From Atrichornis clamosus (lineage: Eukaryota > Chordata > Aves > Passeriformes > Menuridae): DNA of 64,000 nt. Positions 37,251-49,237 of the stretch are shown here, piece by piece; within the stretch, counting starts at the first letter, position 1, and each line of letters begins with the position of its first letter. The notes beneath the pieces were generated by a model. That model was given only the letters and a program-made list of their open reading frames with translations, ran no database searches and was not told the DNA's origin. The stretch is taken from the NCBI GenBank assembly GCA_013400975.1, contig WBMZ01009035.1:1-64000 (forward strand), in the 5' to 3' direction. Position numbers and translations under genes: made by a program.

Positions 37251-40200
37251 CTGAAGACATCTTCTATAAAGCACTAGTTCAAGTAACTGTGGATAAAATG
37301 GCTAAAGCCAGATGAAAGACACAAAGAGAAAGAAAAATACATTTTGTAATTAGGAAACATATCAAGAACATCTTGACATATGTCTCATAAGTCCATAATT
37401 ACAACTTCATTGGTTACAAAACAAAATTTAGTTAAAGAACAGATATAAAACTAAGAAAATTTTAAGTGTTGATGGCAGGAGAAAGTAATGCAATTCAATC
37501 AATAAATTTATAGCACATAAGAAATATGTATCACTAGAAGAGAGAAAGATCATAATAATGATACAGAATCTGTAGTAGCTGAAAAAATGATAGAATTTCT
37601 AACTCAATGCAGGAAAGTTCTTTAGGGAATAGATATGGTTGATATATCAAATTAAATACATTTTATTTAATAGTAAACCAATAAGAATACAGCATATACT
37701 GAATGGAGTCAAAATTAACAGGGTGAAACTATTAACAAAGAATCATCACTGAGTTGTTGCATTTGGAATTGGATTCCATTGTCAGCGATACGCTACATTT
37801 AATGGCTTGGAAGAAAACATGAAAGTCATCCAGTATTACTGTGATGCAATGATTGAGGACAGGTGACCAGTTTGGAATAAAATAAATCACTTGGAGACCT
37901 GGAAACAAGCAAAGTGCATTGTGACATACCCAAACACAGGTGTATGCAGGTAATACTAGAAAGGATAGGCTGTGCTTGAAAGGACTGGGGGAGACCCTCC
38001 CTGTGAGACTACAGATTCCAAAAGGACTTTGGGAACCACGGTGAATGTTTAAGCAAATGTGTACCTGATGTAGCAGGGACAGCAGGATTACTGCCAAACT
38101 CACAGGGAAATCTAAGCAGGAAAATGTCTTTTTTCTATGCTTGTCACACTTTCAACAACTTCTTGCAAAATGTGTTAGATCCTATGTTATCATCATTATG
38201 TTTTACTTTGTAAACTTATCTCAGTTACATATACTCATTTTGAATATAGTAAAATAATACCAATAACTAATGGAGATTGGTAGCTTCCCCTTTGATAATT
38301 CCAATATTGCTAATAACTTCCTTCTCTAATAGTGTGTTTTGTTTTTCTCTTATGAATTTTGGCAACAGAAGGTTCTTCTTTTAGGTTAAAGAACAATTAA
38401 GTGCATTGTTGTTCTGATTGAACTAAAAATCCAGTCATAGTTGGATTTCTAGTTCCTGTAGCTGAGGTTGTAAAACACTGGTGACCTATCCCTTCTGTAA
38501 TGAGGGTATGCTTATCAGTTTATAAAGTTGGGTGTATACCTGTGTGCCTAATTCTAATATGTCTAAGCACAGACAAGTTTATCCTTTGCAGAGAGATTCT
38601 GTAGTGCAAGGTATTTCTTTGCATCTCCAGCCTCATAGGACTGTATTTTTTCCCCTTTCCAATTAGAGAACTCAATCTAAGAGAGGAAAAAGAACCACAG
38701 GGTTTCTAAAACAGGTCATTTGTCTTCACTGTTTCTATTCCACAATAAATACTGACTGCAACTATTGAGAGGATAAAATATTATCTTTCCTTATTTCATT
38801 GAAATAATCATTGTTCTCAAGTGCTGGAACTGTGATATTTACTTTCAGGAGTGCAAATAATGAAAATATTACCTTTTTTAAACTATACTAAGTCATATTT
38901 TTGCATGCAAGCGTCATTTTTTCTTATAATTAACTATCTTCAAGTATTTAAGATGTATTGAGAAGGCAGTTGGAATAAGAGTCTTAATGGGAGAAATGTT
39001 TCTTCAAAAAGCCTCCCATCAAGTGAGTTGCCATCTCAGGCACTTGAAATTCTGTATAATATAGTGACATTAACGTTTGGCCAATTAATATGGAACTTTT
39101 TACAGCATTCCTTAATCAAAATGTGTAGTGGATTACTTATTTTAAAGAGGATTTACCAGATTCCAGTCTTTTGAGTGCAATTTTCATTGGATTGAATGCG
39201 TTGAGTTTGTATTTTTACTTTAGACAATCAATTACTTTCATTGAGAAGAGTGATCAGGACCTGACAGAACAGGTTCAGGGAGCAGTGCAAAATGTTGTTG
39301 CCTGTATGACTCACCCAAGGAAAGAAGAGTAACCTGAGGATAGTCTGACTGCAAGGAGTTCTGACACTGCTGCATCCATGACATGACAGCAATGAAACTC
39401 TCCAGCTCAGCACCAGTGTAGTGTAAGGGAACCATAAATTAGGTTGGCAGGATCCCTGAAACTATTGATGTTCAAATTAAAGGGAAAACAGCTCTTACTT
39501 TTAATGAAAAGACAGAATCTAGAGACAAGTGAATCTTTTCAGGCATATAAGGTCCCTTTTCTGTAGCTTCCTATAGTTGTAATTCTGAAAATGAGCAGAT
39601 TCTTCCCTGAAACTCTGCTATGACCAGAAGAGAACCAGAACTTGTGTTCTCTGTCTTTGGCATGATACCATATTGGAAGCACTAACAGTAGCAAGCAAAA
39701 TGAAAAAAGCTCTTGTGAGATTTTAGTCTGATTTTGTATATTGTGAAAAAGCAAACAGACATATTTTTCATTTTTCATCCAGGCATGAAAAAGGAGCAAA
39801 TAGTCACACAGAGGAGCGACCGACTTCTGGAGATGTGGTCTTTTGAATATTATTTCCTCTAACTTTGGGCCCTAGATTTAATTTAAAACTGAAGAATTAT
39901 GCTGCAATTTACTTATATATTCCATTCAACCAGTTAGATTTTGATGGAATAGTGAGATTGAATAGAAAGCACAGATAGTGTATTCCACTTATACAAGAAT
40001 GGTTGTTCCTCTTCTTTTCCTTGTCTTTGCATAGCATCAAAACCAGAAATATCTGTTACTTTGCCTGTGTTAGGGACTTTGCAGAAGATACTGACAGCTT
40101 GATCCTTTGACATTTAAATGAATAAGGCAAAACAAGACTTATTTGATTTTTGGTCTGGCTCTAGACTTGACAATAAAAGATCAAAGGAGCTATAGAAGTG

Positions 40201-42370
40201 TGAAATGTAGGTGGTGGAGGGGAAAAAGGAAAGGAAAGTCATGAGTATTGAATATTCAGTCATCAAGCATGATTAATGCAAGTGATTTAAGGGCCAAAAC
40301 TGCAAAATGATAAAGCTTTGACTGTTTTCCTGTTATGGCTGTTATTAAACATGAATCAATATTTGAAAACACACTTGGATCAGTCAAAACTTTGCAAGTA
40401 ATAATAGAGTGTAAGGTTGATTATGACAATGCATTCAGATTGAATAAGACTTCAAGGGCATTCCTTTTTGACTATTTATAAAAAGAGATCAAAAGCACAA
40501 GCCTAGAGGGACTGATGGCTAAATGTTGATAATACACTCAATTTATTTGTAGGGAGGTCAACATTATTTTAAAGTTCTTTATTAATGATATCATTTGTCC
40601 AGAGCTGTTCAAAAAACTTTATGTGAAGAAGTGAAAGGGTAGCAAGAAGCCTAGCTCTGCTTTATTGAAAACAAAAGGAAGGTTGAGCAGGGAATGTGTC
40701 TGGAACGTACCAAAGGAAACCAGAAAGACCATGACAGACCATGCCAAGCCTCTTTCAGATAAAAAGACCAGTTTCCAAAAAAATAACCCCAAATTCAAAC
40801 ACATTAAACATCCAACTTTTGTTTTTGAAGGTCACATTCCTCCCTTTACTCTCCCACAAGGCTGTTTGACTCTAAAGCTGAAATGAGAATTCATGAAGAG
40901 AAGCAATTTTGTAACTTACTTTAGTCTAATTTACCTCTTAATTTTCATACAGAAATTAAAGTTGCATCATGCCAATATGTCAATACCCTTTATAAGCAGA
41001 ATTATTCTGATGTAATAAGTCTGCCAGGTTATGAACACAAAACCCATCACTCCCCCACTGTTCTGATAACAGAAATGGAGCCTGAACTACAGTTTTCACT
41101 GCCCAGGTGACTCCACAGAGAATGGAGGAGAGAGCTGTGAAAACCCTGCTGTTTCTTTACTCTTGGTTTCAGGGCTTTTTTAAAAGATTCTAATTTTTTG
41201 TGGCATGTTCCAGATATATTGGATGAATAACAAACTCCAAATGAGGATTGCTACAAAATGTTGCTTTTAAACAAACAAACAAAAAAAGCGCTAGGAAGGT
41301 GAAAGAAGGAAGAAAAAACAAAAGGAATGAAATGCTGGACCCTTTTAACTGCCGAGTGCAGCCACTGAGGATGTGTCACAGCACACGTGAATTCAGTTTG
41401 GTTTAACATGTTCTATAGCTATGTAGTGGGGCAAATTAAATTCTGCTGAAATTCAGCTTGGATCACTATTTACCCCACTGTAAATGACACAAAATGCTCC
41501 TGAATGAGAGAGTAGCCCTTAAAATTAAAAAGCCGCCACCTAAGTGATGGCACAAGATGAACGATGACTAGGCAGGTCTGAGAGAGGTGGAGAGTGATAG
41601 TGAGGGCACAAAAGACAGCAGAACATAAGGGGAGAGGAGTGAATAAGCAAACCTGGAAGACTTCAGAGTGACTGATGGCTCCCAATCTGTGAAGAGGACA
41701 GGACAAGATGGCAACAAAAGCAAATATGGACTTCACCGAATAGGCAACAAATGGCAACAGTACAAATGTGCTCAACATAGTCAATTTTTGGAGCATCTAG
41801 CAGGAAACATTGGCATTTGAATGTCACCCTTTTCTGGGAATGGTGTGCTCTGATTTACAAAAGCCCACTTTTTAAATTTCTGATTTCTAAGAACCCTATA
41901 CTTGCATTAATCAGGTAAGACAGTTATGAGGTGTATAATATTTGCAGGAAAAAAGTTAGAAACCAAATGCTAAAGCCATTTTGTATATCTGCTTTTTAAT
42001 AAGAATTTGTTTTAATATTTTAAAAAAGCAATATGGATTTTCTAAGACTTCAGGGACATTGCAACAGCAAAGGATGAACATTATAATTTTTTTTCCAATT
42101 TAATTTTAAGTCTTCTTATTCAAGGCTAGAAATAGATACATAGGCCTAAAATATTCAGTCAATCATACAAGCTTTTCACAATCTTAAAATGAGTTTTTCA
42201 TTTTACTATTCTTACTTGTACCAACAAGAGGGTTTTTTTTTTTTTTATTTGGGGGTTGAGGCTTTTTTTGCCTTATGTCTGCTTTTTAAAAATAATATCA
42301 ACCCATTTTTTCTGTCATATTGCTTATTTGAGAGGTGACTAAATCACACCAAATAAATGCTACATTTCTT
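37251..42370. other. Non-coding DNA; an unidentified possible repeat near 37.73-38.11 kb
   Basis: No gene recognised. A minus-strand frame of 123 codons at 37732-38103 has no domain I know. The DNA there (for example GGAGACCTGGAAACAAGC and CCAAAAGGACTTTGGGAACC) has the balanced composition of an interspersed repeat, but I cannot assign a family. A minus frame of 108 codons at 41470-41796 likewise lacks features. AAAC-type repeats lie near 41270-41288 and a T16 run near 42231-42246. Confidence 0.5.
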
Positions 42371-42388
42371 CCCCCCCCCCCGCCCCCC
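42371..42388. repeat. Poly-C tract (C11-G-C6)
   Basis: Eleven C, one G and six C in a row. On the minus strand this is a long G run with G-quadruplex potential. Such tracts are prone to length errors in sequencing. Confidence 0.97.
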
Positions 42389-42690
42389 ATACGCCAATGT
42401 CTGCTTTTGCCCAAGACAAGAGTTAATTTTTTAGCAGTAGCTGTGAGGGGGTGGAGCCTGGAGCTTTGTGAGTGTGTACATAGAAAAAATTAATTTTTGT
42501 CTAAAATTAATCAAATATTTTAAGCTAGTAAAAGTTGCTTTTTTGTTTTTATGTACACTTTATGTAAACTTTTGCTTTATCTACATCCATGTAATTTTTT
42601 GAATATAAATGCTGGCAAGTGCATGTTCTTGAAAATAAAATGTCTGTGCAAATATTTGTATATAACATAATCTACAGACCTTTTGCCTAA
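42389..42690 (+). other. 3'UTR-like segment with poly(A) signal
   Basis: The segment contains U-rich blocks typical of a vertebrate 3'UTR end (TTGCTTTTTTGTTTTTATG, TGTAATTTTTTGAATATAAA). It then has an AATAAA at 42634-42639 directly followed by GT-rich TGTCTGTGC. It is free of recognised repeats after the poly-C. It could be the last part of a terminal exon, a conserved non-coding element or chance; no upstream coding exon was found in the window. Confidence 0.22.
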
Positions 42691-44811
42691 AAATCTGTTT
42701 GGTGAGATAAGTATTTCAGCCTGTTCCTGGCTTGCACATTAAAAAGAAACATTTTTTGAACTTATTGCTTCAGAATTAACTCAAAATTTGATCTCTGCAT
42801 AAAGCACAAGTTGTTGGAAAGTGCTGCTTTAGTTCAGGATGAAAACAGAAGAAAAACAGGTCTTTGAGGACAAAGAGCAACCTAAGAACATTAGCCCATT
42901 TTTTTAATCCCTTCTTCCCCTTGAACTTAAATCCTCCAATTTTATGTTTTATAAAGATAATTTAGTTAAATAAAGGCAAATTCTTCCCAAATTATTTTTC
43001 TATAAAGGCCACTGTTCACTAAAAATCGTTTTCAACAGGTTTCTCTGTTGTCAACTGAAAGGCAACCACCATCATTTTCCTCAGGCTAGACTTATTATTT
43101 GTCTGATTTGTCGTTTACTTCCACTACTAACAATTTCATTTCTGGCATCACTACTCATAAGAGTCTTTGTTACAGCAGCACAAGTATCGCTCTCTGGCTG
43201 TGGTTTTCTCTAGTTGATGTTGCACAGTCTGTGCTGCAACATTTCTGCTGCTAAATGATCTACTTTTTCTAACGTAATGTGTAGGAGTGTTGTATTCCTC
43301 TGACCTTCATTCATACCTGACAGACTTTTAAGAGTAGAGACTTTGTGGCCTTTCAGTACAGCAGTGAAAGAGTAAGACATTTTTGGCCTTTTACTCCCAG
43401 AATTATTCTGGGTAATAACATATGAAAAACATGCCTGTAGTTAGAAAATGTAAAAAAAAATTCTGGGATACTGACACTGTGTTACCTACATATTGGTGTT
43501 GCATGGAAAAGAGCCTAGAGATATGACATTACTGACTACCACATCATATTCAAGTTATTTTTTTTCTTTAGGTGATGGAACTAGAACTGTTGGCTCTGGG
43601 GCCTATGTGAATAGCATCTTCCTTTACAATATTTGCCAATCTTTCCCATAGATTTCTGAAAAGCTGAGTAACTCAAAATGAATCCATGGTTATGCAATTC
43701 AAGACTGGACAGGGGAAGGAGAATCTGTAAATGTAAAAGTGAATAGAGAAATTTATGTTTTGCATACCGTAATGGTTTGTGTGTATATGTTTATATGTGC
43801 ATGTCTGTGTGTATATGCACACTAATGCAAACTGCTGGATAGACCTGGACCTGTTCTTATATAAGATCATTATGGCTGAGCAATAACAGCCTTCCTTGAG
43901 CAAAGGAGCAGACACAAGCTTTTGGTGAGCAGCAAGATCCAGCTGCATGTCCTCCCATGGGCTGTGAGGCTGAGAACTGTGAAGAGGGGTAGCAAACACT
44001 AATGCTGTGTCACGGGAGCTGGGGCAAACCAGGAGGTACAGCTTTGTTAATGAGTCTTGGAAATTTTTTTCCTGGCAGGTCGGTGCTTTCAGAACAGCAT
44101 ATTCTGAACTTTTTGGTCTGCATTGCTGGGGTAATCCTACTGACCACAGTGCTTCACTCCCTGTCATATGCAAAGTCCTCTGTGCCCCAAAATCCTTTAT
44201 CAATAAATAAGTGAATTACCTGTAGTCTGTCTTTGGAAGGTTTCCCAGTGTGCAATTTCTCCCAGATGAATCTTTTCTCTTGCAAGAAGTTGACGCTGTG
44301 TTGGTTTAAAATGTGGAGGTAGGTAGCCCATTATTGACAGGTGAAAAAGAAGAATGTGCAATTCATTAGACAACTTGCTTTTACTTTGCTTCCTAATTAA
44401 TCAGGTGATAAAGCACCTAGTATGATAGTTCAAATAAATAAGAACATGAATAACTGATTCTAAATATTAAAAGTATTAAATGAGCTGTACCCTGTTGAAA
44501 CAAAATGGAATAGTCTCTGCCAGCAGTTACGGTCTTGCAGTTGACTGGAAGCCAGGAGTACTGTGTGATGTTACTGCCACCAGATTTAACCCACTGTGTG
44601 TAAATCTAATGGGGGTTTTCAGATAATGGCTAAATATCTCAGACAAAGTAAATCCACAAGACTCCAAAGGAACCAAGAGACATGAGCAGTTTTACACCTT
44701 CTAGGGCTCTGGCAGCAACATTTCAAAGGAACAAAAGGATGATACCTGGCCTTGGAAAAGGCTGGGAAAACACCTTCAATGGAGATGTATGAGATTGTGC
44801 TCCAGACAAAA
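42691..44811. other. Non-coding DNA, no convincing gene
   Basis: The longest open frame of the window lies here on the minus strand (43673-44203, 176 codons). It has no recognised domain, no signal peptide or membrane pattern, and its C-terminal third is encoded by TG/TA-rich simple sequence at about 43776-43822. I judge it fortuitous. The rest is AT-rich and unremarkable. Confidence 0.55.
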
Positions 44812-44899
44812 TTTTTTTTCTTTCTCCTCCATCCCTTCCTCTCCTCTCGTCTTTCTTCCTTCCTTTCTCTTTCTTCCTTCCTCTCTTTTCCTCTCTCTG
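44812..44899 (+). repeat. Polypyrimidine (CT-rich) tract
   Basis: About 88 bases of nearly pure C and T on the plus strand, with TTCCTTCC and CTCTCTTTTCC subunits and only isolated A and G interruptions. It is a low-complexity tract with triplex-forming (H-DNA) potential. Confidence 0.93.
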
Positions 44900-45257
44900 T
44901 TTGTAACCTCTTCCCATTATTTCAATTCAAAATTGTTTTAGAGTAAAGAAATTGACCAAGAAAGTGTGACATGAGCTGTAAAGTGAGCAACACGCTACCA
45001 CCCAAGGAATTTTCATTTATGTTTCTAGAAACTCTTTACCTATAACACCTCAAAGCCATTTTCTATGACAAGTCTCTGAAGACACAAAATAGCTCTCTAA
45101 GATAGCTATTTTATTAGCACTGTTTTAAACCTGCATAAAGACACATGAAGTTCAGGCTGTAGCCTATACATTAAAGTATTAGAATGGTGTTTCCCAATAC
45201 CTCTCCTTTGTACTTAATTTTCTCTGTAGTTAATTTGTGTCGAAATGCTAATCTAGA
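44900..45257. other. Non-coding DNA, nothing recognised
   Basis: AT-rich sequence between the polypyrimidine tract and the LTR at 45.26 kb. I see nothing in it apart from the CTAGA at 45253-45257, which may be one half of a target duplication. Confidence 0.55.
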
Positions 45258-46099
45258 TGTGTAATGTGAATTTCATCATACTTTAGACACCTGAAAATCA
45301 GGTATTTAAGACAATTTCTATTCATGTTCCTCCTGTGGTAAAGGAAGAGAGACACGCTTCCAAAGGAATGATGCCACCATCTGAAGATAGGTCTCAGATA
45401 TCAGAGATTCGTAGGGTGAATTGCCCCCAGGAGACAAAAAAACCTTTTCTTTAACAAGAGATGGAGCTTTGCTGCTTTGCGCCTTTTCAGGTCGGGAACG
45501 AAGTGAGGGGGGACGAGGTCGAGGCGCAAGGCAGCCCCTTCTGAGAAGCGTCCCTTGTGGGGCCCCTCTCAGGGGTTCAGTCACCCCGGCACACGCACCA
45601 GGCACTCCCTGCTCGGCAGGGGCAGGCACGCACGCACACACTCACAGGCCAAGCCAGCCCACGGAGACACAGAGGCGGGAGGGGCTCTTTGTACAATGCT
45701 CCAAGGTTTAATGGGGATCCATGCTCAAAACAATCCAGTGACAAAAAGCCACCAACCGCTCATGCAGGTGGTTTTATACGGGGGTGGAGAGGGGCGGAGA
45801 GAGCATCAGGGTCCAATGGGGTGAGGGTCCAGGGGCAGAGATAAGGTGGAGTGACAGGGTTACATCCAACAGGGGAAGGAGAGGGGAGGAGAAAGGGAGC
45901 CAGAGCCAATGGGGAACCAAACAAGGGAGAACTTTCCAGAACGGGGTAAGGGTTTACAAATGATTGACAGAGGGATTAACATAATGGGTGTACACCAACC
46001 AGGAGATAAACCATTACATTAACTTAGGGCGGAGAACCATAAGGCGAAACTATAGGATACACCAAAGTGTGTTAAACAGTGGCAGTTTCAACTACCGCA
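45258..46099 (-). mobile_element. GC-rich endogenous retroviral LTR, family C, reverse orientation
   Basis: On the minus strand the core has ordered LTR signals: two inverted CCAAT boxes (plus-strand CCAAT at 45813-45817 and 45906-45910), a GC box (GGGGCGG, 45791-45797), a TATA box TATAAAA (45772-45778) and, about 60 bp on, an ATTAAA poly(A) signal (45707-45712). A GC- and CpG-rich U5-like region follows (about 45480-45700). The ends are inferred from TG at 45258 and CA at 46099, flanked by matching CTAGA 5-mers (45253-45257 and 46100-46104). The terminal 150 bp on the left is AT-rich, so the true left end could be nearer 45410. No retroviral genes flank it, so it is most likely solo. The LTR core is well supported; the boundaries are less certain. 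Confidence 0.75.
45772..45778 (-). promoter_or_regulatory. TATA box of the family C LTR
   Basis: TATAAAA on the minus strand, preceded by a GC box and two inverted CCAAT boxes and followed about 60 bp downstream by ATTAAA. This is the best-formed promoter architecture in the window. Whether it is still active cannot be told from sequence. Confidence 0.6.
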
Positions 46100-49000
46100 C
46101 TAGAGCTTTAGAAAACCAACTTAGATTAGGAGTGCACATAAATATAACTGAGGCAGACACCATACTGAAACCCATTAGCCAATGTCTTTATGATGTCCCT
46201 GTCCTAAATTTGGATATGAATCTTAACTTCCTACTGCCTTTTGGTCACTCATTTCAAGTATGCTATGATTGTACTGCGCAACTCTCTCTCCTTTCCTGGC
46301 AAAATAGAAAAAAGTAATCCACAAGTCCAATGCCTTAGGAGCACTAGCAGTTCTATTTTACAAATACCAGAGTAGTTTTCAGATCAAATAGTGACAGTAG
46401 AATGACTGCAGAATGCTACAGACCAGTGTGTTACAAACTGAATATGTATTAGTGTGTTAGCACAGGTACTGACACCTCCATTCACACAAAATTAGTTCTG
46501 GATAAAATCCATGCAAGTTATTAAACAGAAAAGTAATAGCTGAAATATTATATATTATTTACTGCAGCTCTTGATTTGTGAAAGTGTATTGCTCAGACTG
46601 TTCTTTCTTCTTCTCTATTCTTTATATTCTCTTCTCAATTGTTTCTACATATTTTAGACATTTAGATGAAAATTTCAATATCTTTCATTTACATAGTATG
46701 TTTTATCATCCTAGAGCACTTCACAAATTTAAGAATGGAAAGGAGAAATTCTGAGCCAGATTGCAGCTGGCTTTTCTTACACATGCAGGGCCAGACTCTC
46801 CCTCCAGGCATCCCTCCTCCCAGCTGCAATCCATGCAATCCTCTGACTGTAAAGAATATTACACACAAATACCACCTGGACAAAGGAGGGTCAGAAAGAG
46901 GAAATACTGTATGCAGCTTTATTTGATATCAAGTGAGTGCTTTCTGCACAGGGGAGTGTATAAACAATCCTCTTTGCTATATATTGCTATAATTTCCCTT
47001 GTAACCCACTCACAAAAAACCTCAAGCAGGTCACATATATGTCTATTTATATATGTGTGTGTATATATGTACATATAGATGTGTTTACTTTCGTCAACAA
47101 AATTAAAAGAAATAACAAAATACCAGAGGTTTTTCCATAAGCTCTGCTATCAATAATGTGTAGCAACACACAGCAGTTTAGGAAGAGAGTTTTCATTTGT
47201 TCTTGAAGCAATTGGGGGGTTTTAGAGAGGTGAAATGTAATTGACTCTTACAAACTGGATAACAATGCTTTTGTTAATTTCATTTGAATATTATCTTTCA
47301 ATACAACAGCTCTACAGACTTGTTCAGGTACGAATTTGGATTACCCACTGACTGGAAAGTGTAGTTTATAACCTTTTAAGGTTAACCTAAACTAAAAACA
47401 ATATATATAAACTTATGCTTACAGACTTGGAGGGGTTTGAATCTAAATGAATTAGTTCTAGTGGCTAAGAAGTACTTTCAGTGCTCGTTAAAGTAACACC
47501 TAATAGTAGCAGAAATTCAGGACGTCATATGTGCATTCATGTGGCTTCTCTGACAGATTTTGTGGGTATTTCCTGTTGTATATCCCTTTGAACTACATCA
47601 ACAGATCTTTCTAAATTAATATATCAACTGAAAAAAAAAAGCAAACAACAAAACAAAACCCAAACAATTAACAAACAGATTGCTTGTGGAAATTAACTTT
47701 TTGAACTGTTGAGGGAAATATTTCATTTGGGGATATTTGTTTGTGGAGCTAGAGCTTTTCCATGCATGATGCTTAAGCCAGCTTTCAAGAAGGATACATT
47801 GTCTTTCTTTTCATCTGCAAAATGAATCTAAAATGCATGTAGGCTTCAAAAATAAATAGACCACTCACAGACAGTGCTACCACTGCTGAACTTGGAATTC
47901 TCTCTACTAAGAACACTGCTTTTCTTGGTGAGATTCAGAGGGGAAATGTCCATTTATGCCAGTAGGATTTACACGTCTGAAATGTTTGTTGACATGTGCA
48001 AAATACAAACTGACTGAAAACTAAACTCAGAGATGAGGTTCTCTGCCACAGGATTAAAGTAATGGGAGGAAACTGAATGGAAAGCAGCTGACACATTTTG
48101 GGCCAGCTGTCTGTAAATTGCCCCTTCTGTGCTGAGGTGCTGTGTGGTCTCCGCTTCACTGCGCCATGCTGCAGCCATGCTACAAAGGCAAAGCTGAAAG
48201 CCAATATTCAAATGAGGCTTGAAACCGAAGTACTATTTTTCTCCATTAGAGGGTGGTCCCTCCTCATCATGGTTCAGTTCCACTGGCAGCAGGAGAAGAC
48301 CTGCAATGCAGTGAGCTGCGTCGGAGATGACACATGAATCAGGAGATGTCTGCGCCCTTCCTCCTCCTGCCTTACACTCCCTTTGGAAAGAAGCAGTGTA
48401 CGTGGATACAGGCCGATTCAGAACATACATGCTTTTTTCCATGTATCATGTATGCACACAAATGAGGACACCTGCACATACATGTATATTTACCATGTAA
48501 AGCAGCTTAAAAACAACTTTGCTGTAGCATCTATAGCTGAATTCACTATTGCACAATTATTCTTCTGTCAATAACACCTCCTTGATTTCAGCCAAGCTAA
48601 TAAACTGTACACGTTAAAAAAAAGAAACTAAATCAACATCTGGCATATGTATATAAGTGTACACAGATAATGTATTAGAAATAAAACCTTTACATTAAGG
48701 TAAAATTGTGACTAGGAATTCGAAAGCTAGAGAATACCAAAATGCTACTTGCCAAACAAATCTTGCTGCACTCTCCTGTGAGTCTGAACAATATAAAAAG
48801 CCTTTCACGACATGATTGCATTCATTATTGTAATACCCTAATTCCATGCAGGCAACTCTATTCATTCAGCTTGTTTTGAAGATTATATATACATGAAGTA
48901 GGATTCTGCAATGTCTTTTTACAGCTCAAATTTAATAAGAAGAAAAAATTTTCAGTTGAATTCCTACTGTAAAGCATACTATGGAATAAATATTGCAATG

Positions 49001-49148
49001 AAATAAAAGAAAGAATTGCTGCTAGCATAATGAAACCACTTACACTTTGTATTTCATTAGCTTAATAGTAGTGAACTGTCTCATTCACAGTATTGCCTAT
49101 TACAGATTATACATGACATAAAACCCATGGAAAAGGGCTCTGAAATTG
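46100..49148. other. AT-rich non-coding DNA, no gene seen
   Basis: Contains a TATATGTGTGTGTATATATG microsatellite patch near 47032-47078 and an A-rich AAAAC-type tract near 47630-47672. Open frames up to 109 codons (45988-46317 plus, partly inside the LTR) show no domain. No mobile element is confidently recognised. Confidence 0.55.
47630..47672. repeat. A-rich (AAAAC)-type low-complexity tract
   Basis: An A10 run is followed by GCAAACAACAAAACAAAACC and CAAACAATTAAC. It is low-complexity sequence that resembles a decayed poly(A) tail, but no retrotransposon is recognised beside it. Confidence 0.85.
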
Positions 49149-49237
49149 TTTCTTTTTTTGGTTTTCTTTTGGTGGGATTTTTTGTTGTTTTGTTTTGTTT
49201 TGTTTGTTTTTATTTTTTATTTTGGGTGGGGGAGGGG
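49149..49237. repeat. T-rich (TTTTG)n tract ending in a G-rich run
   Basis: T-rich sequence with consecutive TTTTG units (TTGTTTTGTTTTGTTTTG) ends in GGGTGGGGGAGGGG at 49224-49237. On the minus strand it looks like an A-rich tail, but no retrotransposon body was recognised beside it. Confidence 0.88.

Noticed and set aside
43673..44203. Longest open frame in the window (176 codons, minus strand)
   Set aside because: No recognised domain or motif, C-terminal part encoded by TG/TA simple sequence, no coding neighbours. Its length is borderline for chance in 64 kb.
45421..45844. Several GC-rich open frames on both strands
   Set aside because: They are inside the family C LTR and reflect its low stop-codon density. 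Their Arg/Pro/His-rich products match nothing recognised.
46745..46805. GAGCCAGATTGCAGCTGGC ... GGGCCAGACTCTCCC as an ancient CR1/L3-like repeat
   Set aside because: Only the two ends vaguely resemble the remembered pattern and the middle does not follow it, so it is too weak to annotate.
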